Part shown: piece after piece, positions 1 to 5,831 of the stretch | How the letters are laid out: every line of letters starts with the position of its first letter | How positions within the stretch are numbered: position 1 is the stretch's first letter | Origin: JACPNA01 sp964429715 | GTDB taxonomy: Archaea > Nanobdellota > Nanobdellia > Woesearchaeales > GW2011-AR9 | NCBI GenBank assembly: GCA_964429715.1 | Contig: CAYSCV010000053.1 | Span: 1-9,946 of the forward strand | Direction: 5' to 3' | Length of the DNA stretch: 9,946 nt | Made by a program: the position numbers and the translations under genes | Notes under the pieces: generated by a model | Databases searched by the model: none | The model's input: the letters and a program-made list of their open reading frames with translations, nothing else | Told to the model about the DNA's origin: nothing

Positions 1-24
1 GTACAGACGTGTGCACTTCCGATC
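1..24 (+). other. Residual Illumina TruSeq adapter at contig end
   Basis: The first 24 bases match the end of the TruSeq read-2 adapter (GTTCAGACGTGTGCTCTTCC followed by GATC) with two mismatches, at positions 3 and 15 (A instead of T). The match stops at position 24. Position 25 onward continues the racemase reading frame as plausible protein, while the adapter part translates to unrelated residues. This is a sequencing or assembly artefact, not genomic DNA. Confidence 0.88.
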
Positions 25-327
25 AGGAACATCAGAAATTTTTCTGAGGTCGTTGATGAAAACATGAACAGTATTGCAGGGGATGACAATCAAATCTGCT
101 CCGGCACGATTTAGTCTTTTGACAGAGTCTACTAAAAGCCCAAGTACTTCGGCCGAGAAGCCACCGTGGGCGATTATATCTGATGCTTTATCAGACATAG
201 GAACGTTTTCCATGATTATTTGGGGCTGAGTATCTTTTACTTTTTTGACGCCGTTATTTACATTAAGGCAGAAGCTACAGCTTGTTTCTGGTCCTAGTCC
301 GCCAATGATACCAAGTATTTTTTCCAT
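25..327 (-). CDS. Aspartate/glutamate racemase family protein (N-terminal part, C-terminus missing)
   Basis: Cofactor-independent amino-acid racemases of this family interconvert L- and D-Asp or Glu using two active-site cysteines. The start ATG at 327 opens with MEKILGIIGGLGPETS, the family's N-terminal glycine-rich strand-loop. At residues about 81-88, VIPCNTVH carries the first catalytic Cys (C84) in the usual 'PCNT.H' context. Only about 101 residues are genomic; family members are about 220-250 aa, so the half with the second Cys is lost at the contig edge, and the last codons visible are adapter. The gene is divergent from the Lrp-type regulator at 477, a common arrangement for amino-acid metabolism genes. 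There is no strong Shine-Dalgarno, only GTGGA a few bases upstream, and a TATA-like box about 27 bases upstream allows a leaderless transcript. Which amino acid is the substrate cannot be read from this fragment. Confidence 0.85.
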
Positions 328-351
328 TTCCACTATTAAGTAATTACAATT

Positions 352-359
352 AAGTATAT
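352..359 (-). promoter_or_regulatory. Candidate TATA box of the racemase gene
   Basis: On the minus strand the segment reads ATATACTT, centred about 28 bases upstream of the ATG at 327. That spacing would place the transcript start at or next to the start codon (leaderless or very short leader), as is frequent in archaea. The whole region is AT-rich, so chance is a real alternative. Confidence 0.25.
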
Positions 360-389
360 GAATATTCTTATGTGTTTTTCCATAAAAAC
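356..389. promoter_or_regulatory. Two adjacent inverted repeats, candidate Lrp-type operator
   Basis: Between the divergent racemase and regulator genes lie two dyads. The first is ATATGAATATTCTTAT at 356-371: a perfect GAATATTC core, with half-sites matching at 7 of 8 positions. The second is GTTTTT-CCAT-AAAAAC at 374-389, with perfect 6-base arms. AT-rich dyads of about 15 bp are typical binding sites for Lrp/AsnC regulators, and autoregulation plus control of the divergent gene would fit. The first dyad overlaps the candidate racemase TATA box, which would suit repression. Function is inferred. Confidence 0.4.
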
Positions 390-408
390 ATAAAAATTGA
401 TAGTTAAA

Positions 409-418
409 TTTATAAATA
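409..418 (+). promoter_or_regulatory. Candidate archaeal TATA box of the Lrp regulator
   Basis: TTTATAAATA matches the archaeal TATA consensus well. A transcript start about 25 bases downstream (near 438-440) would give a leader of about 37 bases containing the GAGGTG site at 458-463. It lies directly beside the inverted repeats, as expected for autoregulation. Confidence 0.45.
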
Positions 419-457
419 TACTAAAAATAAGAGAGAAATAAACAAATTAGCGTTTTT

Positions 458-463
458 GAGGTG
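458..463 (+). promoter_or_regulatory. Ribosome binding site that sets the regulator start at 477
   Basis: GAGGTG lies 13 bases before ATG 477. It overlaps the in-frame TTG at 456, so it cannot serve that earlier codon. This and the family-typical N-terminus (MYKLDKKD) support 477 over 456. Confidence 0.5.
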
Positions 464-476
464 TATAGGGAAATTT

Positions 477-1451
477 ATGTACAAATTAGATAAAAAAGAT
501 AGCCATTTATTGTTTGAGTTAGATAGAAATTCGCGGCAATCTGTTCATGATCTCGCGAAACGTACTCACTTAAGCCGAGATGTGGTTTCGTATCGGATGA
601 AACAGTTGGAGAGGTTAGGGATTATTCAAGGATATATCACGTTAATTGATTTTACGAAATTGGGGTACCAGGGAATAAGGGTTTATCTTAAACTGCAAAA
701 TACAACGCGAGAGATGGAGGAGAAGATAATTCAAGAGTTTCTGAAAGAAAAGAATATTATTACAGCGTATCGTACGGATGGGAGGTATGATTTAGCGATA
801 GGATTTTTGGTGAAAGATCTTCGTGAATATCAACAGACGTATGAGGCAATTCTGCAGAAGTATCGCAAGTATATCATTGAGAGGCATTTTTCGGTGTTTC
901 TGGATTTTATCCAATATACACGTAATTATTTAGTGGAGAAGAAGCTGCGAGATTATACAGTGTGTTCTACAGGGAGTTTTAAACTGTATGATTATGATGC
1001 GAAAGATTTGGAATTATTGCAGGAGATTTCGACTAATTCTAGAGTTACGTTGTTAGAACTGGCGCGGCGGTTAGGGATGACGCCAGCAGGGGTTAAGTAT
1101 AAGTTGCGGCTGTTGGAGAAACAGAACGTGATTGTGGCATATAAATTACTGATGGATTATCATCAATTGGGCTATGAATATTATAAAGTGGATATGGAGG
1201 TTGAAGATTTAGCGATTATTCCGGGATTGAATCAGTATATTATCCATCATCCTAACATTTTATATCGAGATGTGACGGTAGGAGGATCGGATTTTGAGTT
1301 TGATGGGGAGTTCAAAAACCAAGATGAGTTTTATCGGATGATTAATGAGATGAAAATGTTGTTTCCGGGGAAGATTCGAAGTTATTTTTATTATAAAGCG
1401 TTGAAGGTGTATAAGTATTCGTATTTTCCGGAAGGGATGGTGGGGAAATAG
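477..1451 (+). CDS. Lrp/AsnC-family transcriptional regulator with two HTH domains
   Basis: Predicted DNA-binding regulator of 324 aa, about twice the length of a classic Lrp (about 150 aa). The first winged HTH spans residues about 3-52, with recognition helix in LSRDVVSYRMKQLERLG (32-48) and the typical 'GYITLIDFTKLGY' strand after it. An effector (RAM-like) region follows at about 65-150. A second HTH spans about 172-222 (DAKDLELLQEISTNSR, then MTPAGVKYKLRLLEK), with a second ligand-domain-like region to the end. This duplicated layout is, as far as I recall, characteristic of DPANN archaeal Lrp homologues. Such a protein could bind a dyad as a monomer or bridge two sites. It is divergent from an Asp/Glu racemase gene and probably controls it and itself through the dyads at 356-389. 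The ligand is unknown. An in-frame TTG at 456 was rejected as the start. Confidence 0.85.
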   Translation: MYKLDKKDSHLLFELDRNSRQSVHDLAKRTHLSRDVVSYRMKQLERLGIIQGYITLIDFTKLGYQGIRVYLKLQNTTREMEEKIIQEFLKEKNIITAYRTDGRYDLAIGFLVKDLREYQQTYEAILQKYRKYIIERHFSVFLDFIQYTRNYLVEKKLRDYTVCSTGSFKLYDYDAKDLELLQEISTNSRVTLLELARRLGMTPAGVKYKLRLLEKQNVIVAYKLLMDYHQLGYEYYKVDMEVEDLAIIPGLNQYIIHHPNILYRDVTVGGSDFEFDGEFKNQDEFYRMINEMKMLFPGKIRSYFYYKALKVYKYSYFPEGMVGK

Positions 1452-1470
1452 ATATACCCATGATACATTA

Positions 1471-1492
1471 AAATAAGAATGTAGAACTACTC
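1471..1492 (+). repeat. Left arm of an inverted repeat flanking the 1495-2001 gene
   Basis: AAATAAGAA-tgtagaa-CTACTC. Without the 7-base middle insertion it equals AAATAAGAACTACTC, the exact reverse complement of 2014-2028. The innermost AGAACTACTC (1483-1492) is a perfect 10-base match to its partner. It occupies most of the 43-base gap between the convergent regulator and lipoprotein genes. It may be a remnant of a mobile or duplicated unit, or chance. Confidence 0.45.
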
Positions 1493-1494
1493 TT

Positions 1495-2001
1495 TTATTG
1501 AGCATCAGGAGTTTCAATTTTTCCTACCCCTTTCCCACCACTAAATGTAAATTCACACGCATGCACACCTCCAGCATACGCCTGATACAATATATCTTTT
1601 ACGCAAATAATTGCCCCTTCAATTAAAGTATAATTCTCTTTTTTTTTAATGGAATCAGTTGTTTTTCCATCAATGATAAATTTGCATCTTTCAGTATCTA
1701 CATATGATAATGTTATTGTATATATTTTATTCTTGAACTGGTAATTTTTATTCTCTCCTTCCAGTATACTGTCTTCTAAATCCCCTATGCAGGATATTTT
1801 CGGAGCAGGTGTTTCACTGAGGGATGAAGAATCAGAATAATTATCAGTTATTTCATTGGATATTACAGTTTCATTCGCTCTAATATCAGACCCATAATAA
1901 TTATTAATAATGGTATCGCCACAGCTATACAAGCTAGCTAAGAGTGAACTTGCTACTATTGTTTTTCCAAAATACATTTTCCGAATGAGGTTTTCCAACA
2001 T
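1495..2001 (-). CDS. Putative secreted lipoprotein with a small four-Cys domain
   Basis: 168 aa. The N-terminus MLENLIRKM is followed by a hydrophobic stretch ending SLLASLYSC, where C27 would be the lipidated residue (a lipobox-like L-Y-S-C). Residues about 28-68 are a polar Asn/Ser/Thr-rich linker. The globular part (about 69-160) has alternating beta-type strands (YTITLSYVD, KFIIDGKTTDSI, NYTLIEG) and ends with an ILYQAYAGGVHACEF block. From memory this resembles a short beta-domain recurring in secreted DPANN proteins ('E...Y.V.L.YVD...F.V.G...D.L..G..Y.L..G...V.EILYQ.YAGGVH..EF'). I cannot verify that here. C71, C106, C133 and C149 could form two disulfides. Start 2001 is supported by GGAGTG five bases upstream. 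It is the last gene of the minus-strand series, convergent with the regulator, and may have its own promoter. The function is unknown; a surface role is inferred. Confidence 0.75.
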   Translation of the reverse strand: MLENLIRKMYFGKTIVASSLLASLYSCGDTIINNYYGSDIRANETVISNEITDNYSDSSSLSETPAPKISCIGDLEDSILEGENKNYQFKNKIYTITLSYVDTERCKFIIDGKTTDSIKKKENYTLIEGAIICVKDILYQAYAGGVHACEFTFSGGKGVGKIETPDAQ

Positions 2002-2013
2002 ATATTCACTCCA

Positions 2014-2028
2014 GAGTAGTTCTTATTT
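2014..2028 (-). repeat. Right arm of an inverted repeat flanking the 1495-2001 gene
   Basis: On the minus strand it reads AAATAAGAACTACTC, the same as the left arm at 1471-1492 minus that arm's 7-base insertion. It sits immediately upstream of the lipoprotein start and overlaps its candidate TATA box, so the gene is framed almost exactly by the two arms. Confidence 0.45.
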
Positions 2029-2033
2029 ATAAT
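2024..2033 (-). promoter_or_regulatory. Candidate TATA box of the 1495-2001 lipoprotein gene
   Basis: ATTATAAATA on the minus strand, centred about 27 bases before ATG 2001. This predicts a leaderless or very short-leader transcript. The GGAGTG next to the start would then be used only by read-through transcripts. It suggests the gene can be expressed apart from the upstream operon. Confidence 0.35.
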
Positions 2034-2075
2034 CTTTCCCTTTATTTTATTACTTCTCTTAATTAACTATACCCC

Positions 2076-2185
2076 CTACTTCCCGCACCATCCCCTTTTC
2101 ATCCACCATTCCTTATTCTGAGCCCCATCCCACTGTGTCCCAACCGCCATATATCCATCAACCATAACTGCCATGTGTTGTATCA
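2076..2185 (-). pseudogene. Duplicated 3' end of the 3329-4876 gene (repeat copy A)
   Basis: Positions 2078-2185 are identical to 3331-3438 at 107 of 108 bases, without indels. Read on the minus strand this is the last 35 sense codons of the neighbouring lipoprotein, ending WWMKRGWCGK and then a stop. The single difference (2085 versus 3338) is synonymous, TGC for TGT. The stop is preserved as TAG where the full gene has TGA, and identity ends inside that stop codon. Upstream in frame there is a TAG three codons before the repeat, so no full-length protein exists. It lies directly downstream of the LRR gene and is either a decayed paralogue remnant or one arm of a direct-repeat-flanked cassette. 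Confidence 0.85.
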
Positions 2186-2207
2186 CCCACCCCTAAACTA
2201 AAATAAT

Positions 2208-2235
2208 CTTCGCTTCGTTTTTTTTTACTTTTTTT
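2208..2235 (+). other. CTTCGCTTCG followed by two poly-T tracts
   Basis: The plus strand reads CTTCGCTTCG, then nine T (2218-2226), AC and seven T (2229-2235), between the LRR stop and repeat copy A. Poly-T tracts terminate transcription in archaea, so this could stop plus-strand (antisense) transcripts. For the minus-strand genes it is poly-A and cannot terminate. There is no plus-strand gene just upstream, so its role is unclear. Confidence 0.3.
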
Positions 2236-2273
2236 GTTATCTATCTCTTGTTTGTCTTCTCTAGAAATAACAA

Positions 2274-3287
2274 TTATTTCTCTTTTTCCAACTCAGAAAT
2301 GTTATACTTAACTTCCAATGTCTTTAAATTATGGAGTTTTTCAATGCTTTTAGGAAGAGACTCCAGCTGATTATCGCTCAGATCTAAACTTTGTAATGCT
2401 TCTAGTTGTCCAATTGTATCAGGCAATACTCGGAGAAGATTTTTGTTGAGATACAATCCTTCCAGTTGCGTTAGTCTGCCTATCCCTTGAGGTAACTGAT
2501 ACAAATAATTGGCCGTGAGATGCAATTGCTTAAGATGTTTGAGATATCCTATAGTGTCGGGAAGGTAAAGTATTCTATTTATCCTCGCATCAAGGTCTTC
2601 CAACTGGACGAGTTTTCCGATACTGTCAGGGAAACAACGAAGATTATTTCCCCCCAAATCCAAAACACGAAGCTTTTTCAGTTGTCCAATACTCACCGGA
2701 ATTCGACCCAAATGATTCTGGCTTAAATGTAGAACTTCCAGATTACCCAAATCCCCTATCCGTTCCGGCAATTCCAGAAATTGATTGTGATCAATGGTGA
2801 GAAATTTTAATTCTTTGAGGGTGGTCAGCTCTTCTGGAAGATCCATCAAATTATTCCATCCCAAGTGCAGTTCCTGGAGCTGCTGAAAATAGACAATGTT
2901 GCGGGAAAGTGAACCCAAACCTAAACTACGAAAATCAGCGTAGGTAACGTGTCCTTCTTTTATTTTAATTCTTCCAGATTGATATAGCACTTCCACTGAA
3001 TATTCTGTAAAGAGGCCTAGTGCTTGGTATTCTGTTTTATACAACATCGTATCTTTAAATGCAACAATTTCTTTGCTTGCTGCTGGCACTCTCGGTTCAT
3101 AATCTCGTGACGGAATGCGGACACCATTGCATACTTGCTCGTAATATTCTCGTAACTTTCTCATGTTGATTTTTATCGTCACGGGATTTTCTGTTGGTGA
3201 CACGGGTGGTGTCGTTGTTGGCAGGGGAATATGGGCACAGCTAGTCAACAAAGTTGCTAGAGTAATTACCGCGCGTGTTGAGTTCAT
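2274..3287 (-). CDS. Leucine-rich repeat lipoprotein
   Basis: 337 aa from ATG 3287 (MNSTRAVITLATLLTSC). The hydrophobic segment ends in a good lipobox L-T-S-C, with C17 as the predicted lipid anchor. A Pro/Thr-rich linker (21-38) and a non-repeat region (about 40-130) follow. Residues 134-318 hold eight regular 23-residue LRRs of the 'LP..IG.L..L..L.L..N.L' type, with a shortened ninth to the C-terminus (HNLKTLEVKYNIS). Such arrays form curved solenoids for protein-protein binding, so an extracellular binding or adhesion role is inferred. The start was chosen because it gives an intact signal segment and has a TATA-like box 30 bases upstream. A longer in-frame start at 3362 would begin inside the 3' end of the upstream gene. 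The nearest AGAGG is 21 bases away, too far to be convincing. The gene lacks the 'LE' N-terminal motif of most neighbours and is bracketed by 108-bp direct repeats, so it may be a later insertion into the operon. Confidence 0.87.
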   Translation of the reverse strand: MNSTRAVITLATLLTSCAHIPLPTTTPPVSPTENPVTIKINMRKLREYYEQVCNGVRIPSRDYEPRVPAASKEIVAFKDTMLYKTEYQALGLFTEYSVEVLYQSGRIKIKEGHVTYADFRSLGLGSLSRNIVYFQQLQELHLGWNNLMDLPEELTTLKELKFLTIDHNQFLELPERIGDLGNLEVLHLSQNHLGRIPVSIGQLKKLRVLDLGGNNLRCFPDSIGKLVQLEDLDARINRILYLPDTIGYLKHLKQLHLTANYLYQLPQGIGRLTQLEGLYLNKNLLRVLPDTIGQLEALQSLDLSDNQLESLPKSIEKLHNLKTLEVKYNISELEKEK

Positions 3288-3312
3288 AAGATTATTATTT
3301 TTCTTTTTCCTC

Positions 3313-3322
3313 TTTATAATTT
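3313..3322 (-). promoter_or_regulatory. Candidate TATA box of the LRR gene
   Basis: AAATTATAAA on the minus strand, centred about 30 bases before ATG 3287, immediately after the stop codon of the upstream gene. This is compatible with a near-leaderless transcript and supports 3287 as the start. Confidence 0.35.
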
Positions 3323-3328
3323 CACTTC

Positions 3329-4876
3329 TCACTTCCCACACCATCCCCTTTTCATCCACCATTCCTTATTCTGAGCCCCATCCCACTGTGTCCCAACCGC
3401 CATATATCCATCAACCATAACTGCCATGTGTTGTATCATATCATTCATCTCAACTGTAAGTCCATTCATTCCCCCATCCACTCCAAAATGCGCAACCCAC
3501 GATCCAAACGAGGGATTATCCTGCATCCCCATTGCAACAAACGAACCATCAGTGAGCAGCTGCGCAAGATCCACAGGTGTTTGCAATAAATACTTTTTTG
3601 TTCCATCATTCGCCACATTCAACAGCACATCCTGCACAACACTCCCTTTCCCATCAAGCAACATATAATGAGTTATATCTTTACCAAATACCCCATATAA
3701 CCCATTCTCCATCGCAACAACCCCCGCCCCAGAAAAACCCATATCATACATTTTTTCCCACATCATCTCTCCGTTGGTATCAACCAACTTCAGCGCATCT
3801 TTTCCTTCTTTCTTCCCCCATAAAAAATAACCCGCAGGATGTACAGCAACAGACGTAATCTCATCTTTCACACCTGCATTATACGTCTTCACCCACAACA
3901 TTTTCTCCTCATTCAACACAACATACGCAAAAGAACCAATACCATTCTCATACGTCCCCCCAAACAAAACCTTCCCTCCATCTTGCACAACCGTATTCAC
4001 TTTGCGTTTCGACGTCGTATTTGTATCAACCCCCGCACAAACCATCAGATTCATATTTTTCTCACTAATCGTGCATAATTCCGTCAGATACACAATCTCT
4101 GTTTCATCTTGAATCGCCAGAGACTGATCAACCGCCACTAGATAATCACCTTTTGCTTTTCCAAACACATCAATCACCTTGCCATAAAAATGTTTAATCC
4201 ACACCGATTCTCCTTTTGAATTAATCTTCACCACAAATTGTCCGCCGCAAAAATTGCCATCTCCCACAACCGTTGCCAAATAATCTTCCCCAACCTTTCT
4301 CACTCCTAAGAATTTTGTAACCTTGCACCCCCACTCCCATTGTATCTGCGAATTAAACCCTGTCCCCTCCCACTCTTTCGTAGAATTACAAGACGCAACA
4401 CACACCGTATCTTCTATACAACTCTCCCCCGCAAGACAACTCCCGCAGCTCCCCCCACAACCATTCCCCCCGCAAAACTTCGCATAACACTTCGGCATAC
4501 ATACACATTCTCCACTCTTGCACTCTTGCCCCAACGCACACTCCTGAATTTTCTCCTCAAGTGACCCGCAGCTATCCTGCCACTGCCATTGGATGTTATT
4601 TTTACAGACTTTTTTTTCGTGAACATCACATTTTATTCCCTCCTCAAACTTCACCTCCACTTCCTTTTCAAAACCCGTATCTTTCTCATCGACATATTCT
4701 TCATAACCAACATCAGTACTCTCTCCCGTACGTTGAGAACTCACATCTTTCCCTCTCTCAAAACTACGTTGAGCCATATCATTTAAATCAATTCTAATAT
4801 TTTCAGGTTTATAATCATTCGTACAGCTAAAAAAAAGAGCCGCTCCGATTGATAGATATTTTTTAGAAAAAGACAT
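3329..4876 (-). CDS. Secreted Cys-rich protein with C-terminal propeller-like repeats, putative lipoprotein
   Basis: 515 aa from ATG 4876. The N-terminus MSFSKKYLSIGAALFFSC gives C18 as candidate lipidated Cys (F-F-S-C, not perfect). Residues about 40-80 are an acidic linker. Residues 83-163 are Cys-rich, including CYAKFCGGNGCGGSCGSC (130-147), a compact disulfide module common in secreted proteins of Myxococcota-like bacteria and seen in DPANN genomes. The rest (about 175-515) has repeated 'G..xWxKxY..G' strands (ESVWIKHFYG, KMLWVKTYNAG, EMMWEKMYDMG) separated by beta-rich blocks, as in delta-60/SBBP-like propellers. An extracellular binding or structural role is inferred. The start at 4876 follows GAGGGG by 12 bases. 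ATG 4888 (MKFK) abuts the same site and is the alternative. The upstream stop at 4893 overlaps the GAGGGG, so translation is probably coupled. The last 35 codons are duplicated at 2078-2185. Confidence 0.8.
   Translation of the reverse strand: MSFSKKYLSIGAALFFSCTNDYKPENIRIDLNDMAQRSFERGKDVSSQRTGESTDVGYEEYVDEKDTGFEKEVEVKFEEGIKCDVHEKKVCKNNIQWQWQDSCGSLEEKIQECALGQECKSGECVCMPKCYAKFCGGNGCGGSCGSCLAGESCIEDTVCVASCNSTKEWEGTGFNSQIQWEWGCKVTKFLGVRKVGEDYLATVVGDGNFCGGQFVVKINSKGESVWIKHFYGKVIDVFGKAKGDYLVAVDQSLAIQDETEIVYLTELCTISEKNMNLMVCAGVDTNTTSKRKVNTVVQDGGKVLFGGTYENGIGSFAYVVLNEEKMLWVKTYNAGVKDEITSVAVHPAGYFLWGKKEGKDALKLVDTNGEMMWEKMYDMGFSGAGVVAMENGLYGVFGKDITHYMLLDGKGSVVQDVLLNVANDGTKKYLLQTPVDLAQLLTDGSFVAMGMQDNPSFGSWVAHFGVDGGMNGLTVEMNDMIQHMAVMVDGYMAVGTQWDGAQNKEWWMKRGWCGK
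3331..3438 (-). repeat. 108-bp direct repeat, copy B (3' end of the 3329-4876 gene)
   Basis: The functional copy of the sequence duplicated at 2078-2185. Both copies have the same orientation and are 1253 bases apart, with the LRR gene between them. One mismatch at 3338, no indels. Confidence 0.92.
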
Positions 4877-4892
4877 TTTAAATTTCATCCCC

Positions 4893-5831
4893 TCATTTGC
4901 AAGGTCCAGGATATAAATTACAATCAAATACCACGGATAAAAATTTTTTCTGATCAGAAAGATATTCACTATGTTGTTCAAGACAGATAAAACCTTCAAA
5001 TAATGTTGCAATCGCCTGCTTATTTGCTTTCATAAGACATCGTTCAAATAATGTATCTGTAATTACTTTCTTTTGTAAAAGATCTTGATAATAAGACCCC
5101 CCGCAGGCCATTACTTCTTGGCAAGTCATTATTCCTTGATAACAATTTGTATATTTATCTAAACAATGATCTTTGACACAAGAAGTATAAATTTCATTGC
5201 ATTTATTTTTAGTCATACACTCTACAAAATCTGTGCCATATTTACCTGTATCCATAGTCCCTTTATTCGCACAATTTTCAACACAATTGTAATCAGTACA
5301 GTTCAGCTCGCAAGCGACAACTTTTGCACAAGAATCAGTTCCTTTGGGACAATACGTCCCTGCACTACATTTTTCCCATGTTCCATTCGTACAGATCTGC
5401 ACACCATTCTCACATTTCGTACTACAACTCTGCGTAACTTTCTCATCAATCGCTCCATCACAATTATTATCTAACCCATCACAAACCTCAACTGCACCCG
5501 GATAACTCTCTTTCGTACCATCATCACAATCCGAATTAGTAGTAACATACCCTGGCAGCGCCTCACACACCCACCATCCTGCATTTGTTCCATATCCATC
5601 ACCATCCGCATCCTCATAATATTTCTGTCCCCCACCAGGACAATCTAATGCTTGTTTCACCTCAATAGAATCCATAGAATGATCCGAACCATCCGCATGT
5701 TCCATTTTTCCTGTAGCACAACCAAACACCATCATCCCCAGACCAAGAGTAAGAATAGAATTTTTAACTCTTCTCCCGGCCCATCCATTGCCGACAAATC
5801 CCAAAGCAACTACTCGTTCTAACCCGCTCAT
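4893..5831 (-). CDS. MopE-repeat, Cys-rich lipoprotein
   Basis: 312 aa with 27 Cys. The start ATG 5831 overlaps the upstream stop as ATGA and has GGAG five bases before it, indicating translational coupling. The N-terminus MSGLERVV is followed by RR and a hydrophobic segment ending MMVFGC. C38 fits a lipobox (V-F-G-C). Residues about 70-130 form one MopE-type putative metal-binding repeat: DADGDGYG (74-81), SDCDDG (100-105), then VCDGLDNNCDGAIDE (116-130). The Asp-rich loops resemble Ca sites. A short module CSTKCENGVQICTNGTWEKC (136-155) follows, as often seen after MopE repeats. Residues about 161-311 are Cys-rich with spaced C..VVAC, C...NC and CQEVMACGG motifs, recalling Cys-rich domains of Myxococcota surface proteins. 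Extracellular and disulfide-stabilised is likely; the actual ligand is unknown. A longer start at 5861 would overlap the previous gene by 34 bases and is less likely. Confidence 0.83.
   Translation of the reverse strand: MSGLERVVALGFVGNGWAGRRVKNSILTLGLGMMVFGCATGKMEHADGSDHSMDSIEVKQALDCPGGGQKYYEDADGDGYGTNAGWWVCEALPGYVTTNSDCDDGTKESYPGAVEVCDGLDNNCDGAIDEKVTQSCSTKCENGVQICTNGTWEKCSAGTYCPKGTDSCAKVVACELNCTDYNCVENCANKGTMDTGKYGTDFVECMTKNKCNEIYTSCVKDHCLDKYTNCYQGIMTCQEVMACGGSYYQDLLQKKVITDTLFERCLMKANKQAIATLFEGFICLEQHSEYLSDQKKFLSVVFDCNLYPGPCK

Noticed and set aside
456..476. Longer regulator start at TTG 456
   Set aside because: The GAGGTG site overlaps it, and the extra seven residues precede the family-typical MYKLD start.
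2208..2235. Terminator of the minus-strand operon
   Set aside because: The T runs are on the plus strand, the wrong direction for the minus-strand genes.
3288..3362. N-terminal extension of the LRR protein from ATG 3362
   Set aside because: It would begin inside the 3' end of the neighbouring gene and put 25 charged residues before a good signal segment. The TATA spacing fits 3287.
4877..5011. Longer start of the 3329-4876 protein at 5011
   Set aside because: It overlaps the preceding gene by over 100 bases and hides the signal segment; the GAGGGG site favours 4876 or 4888.
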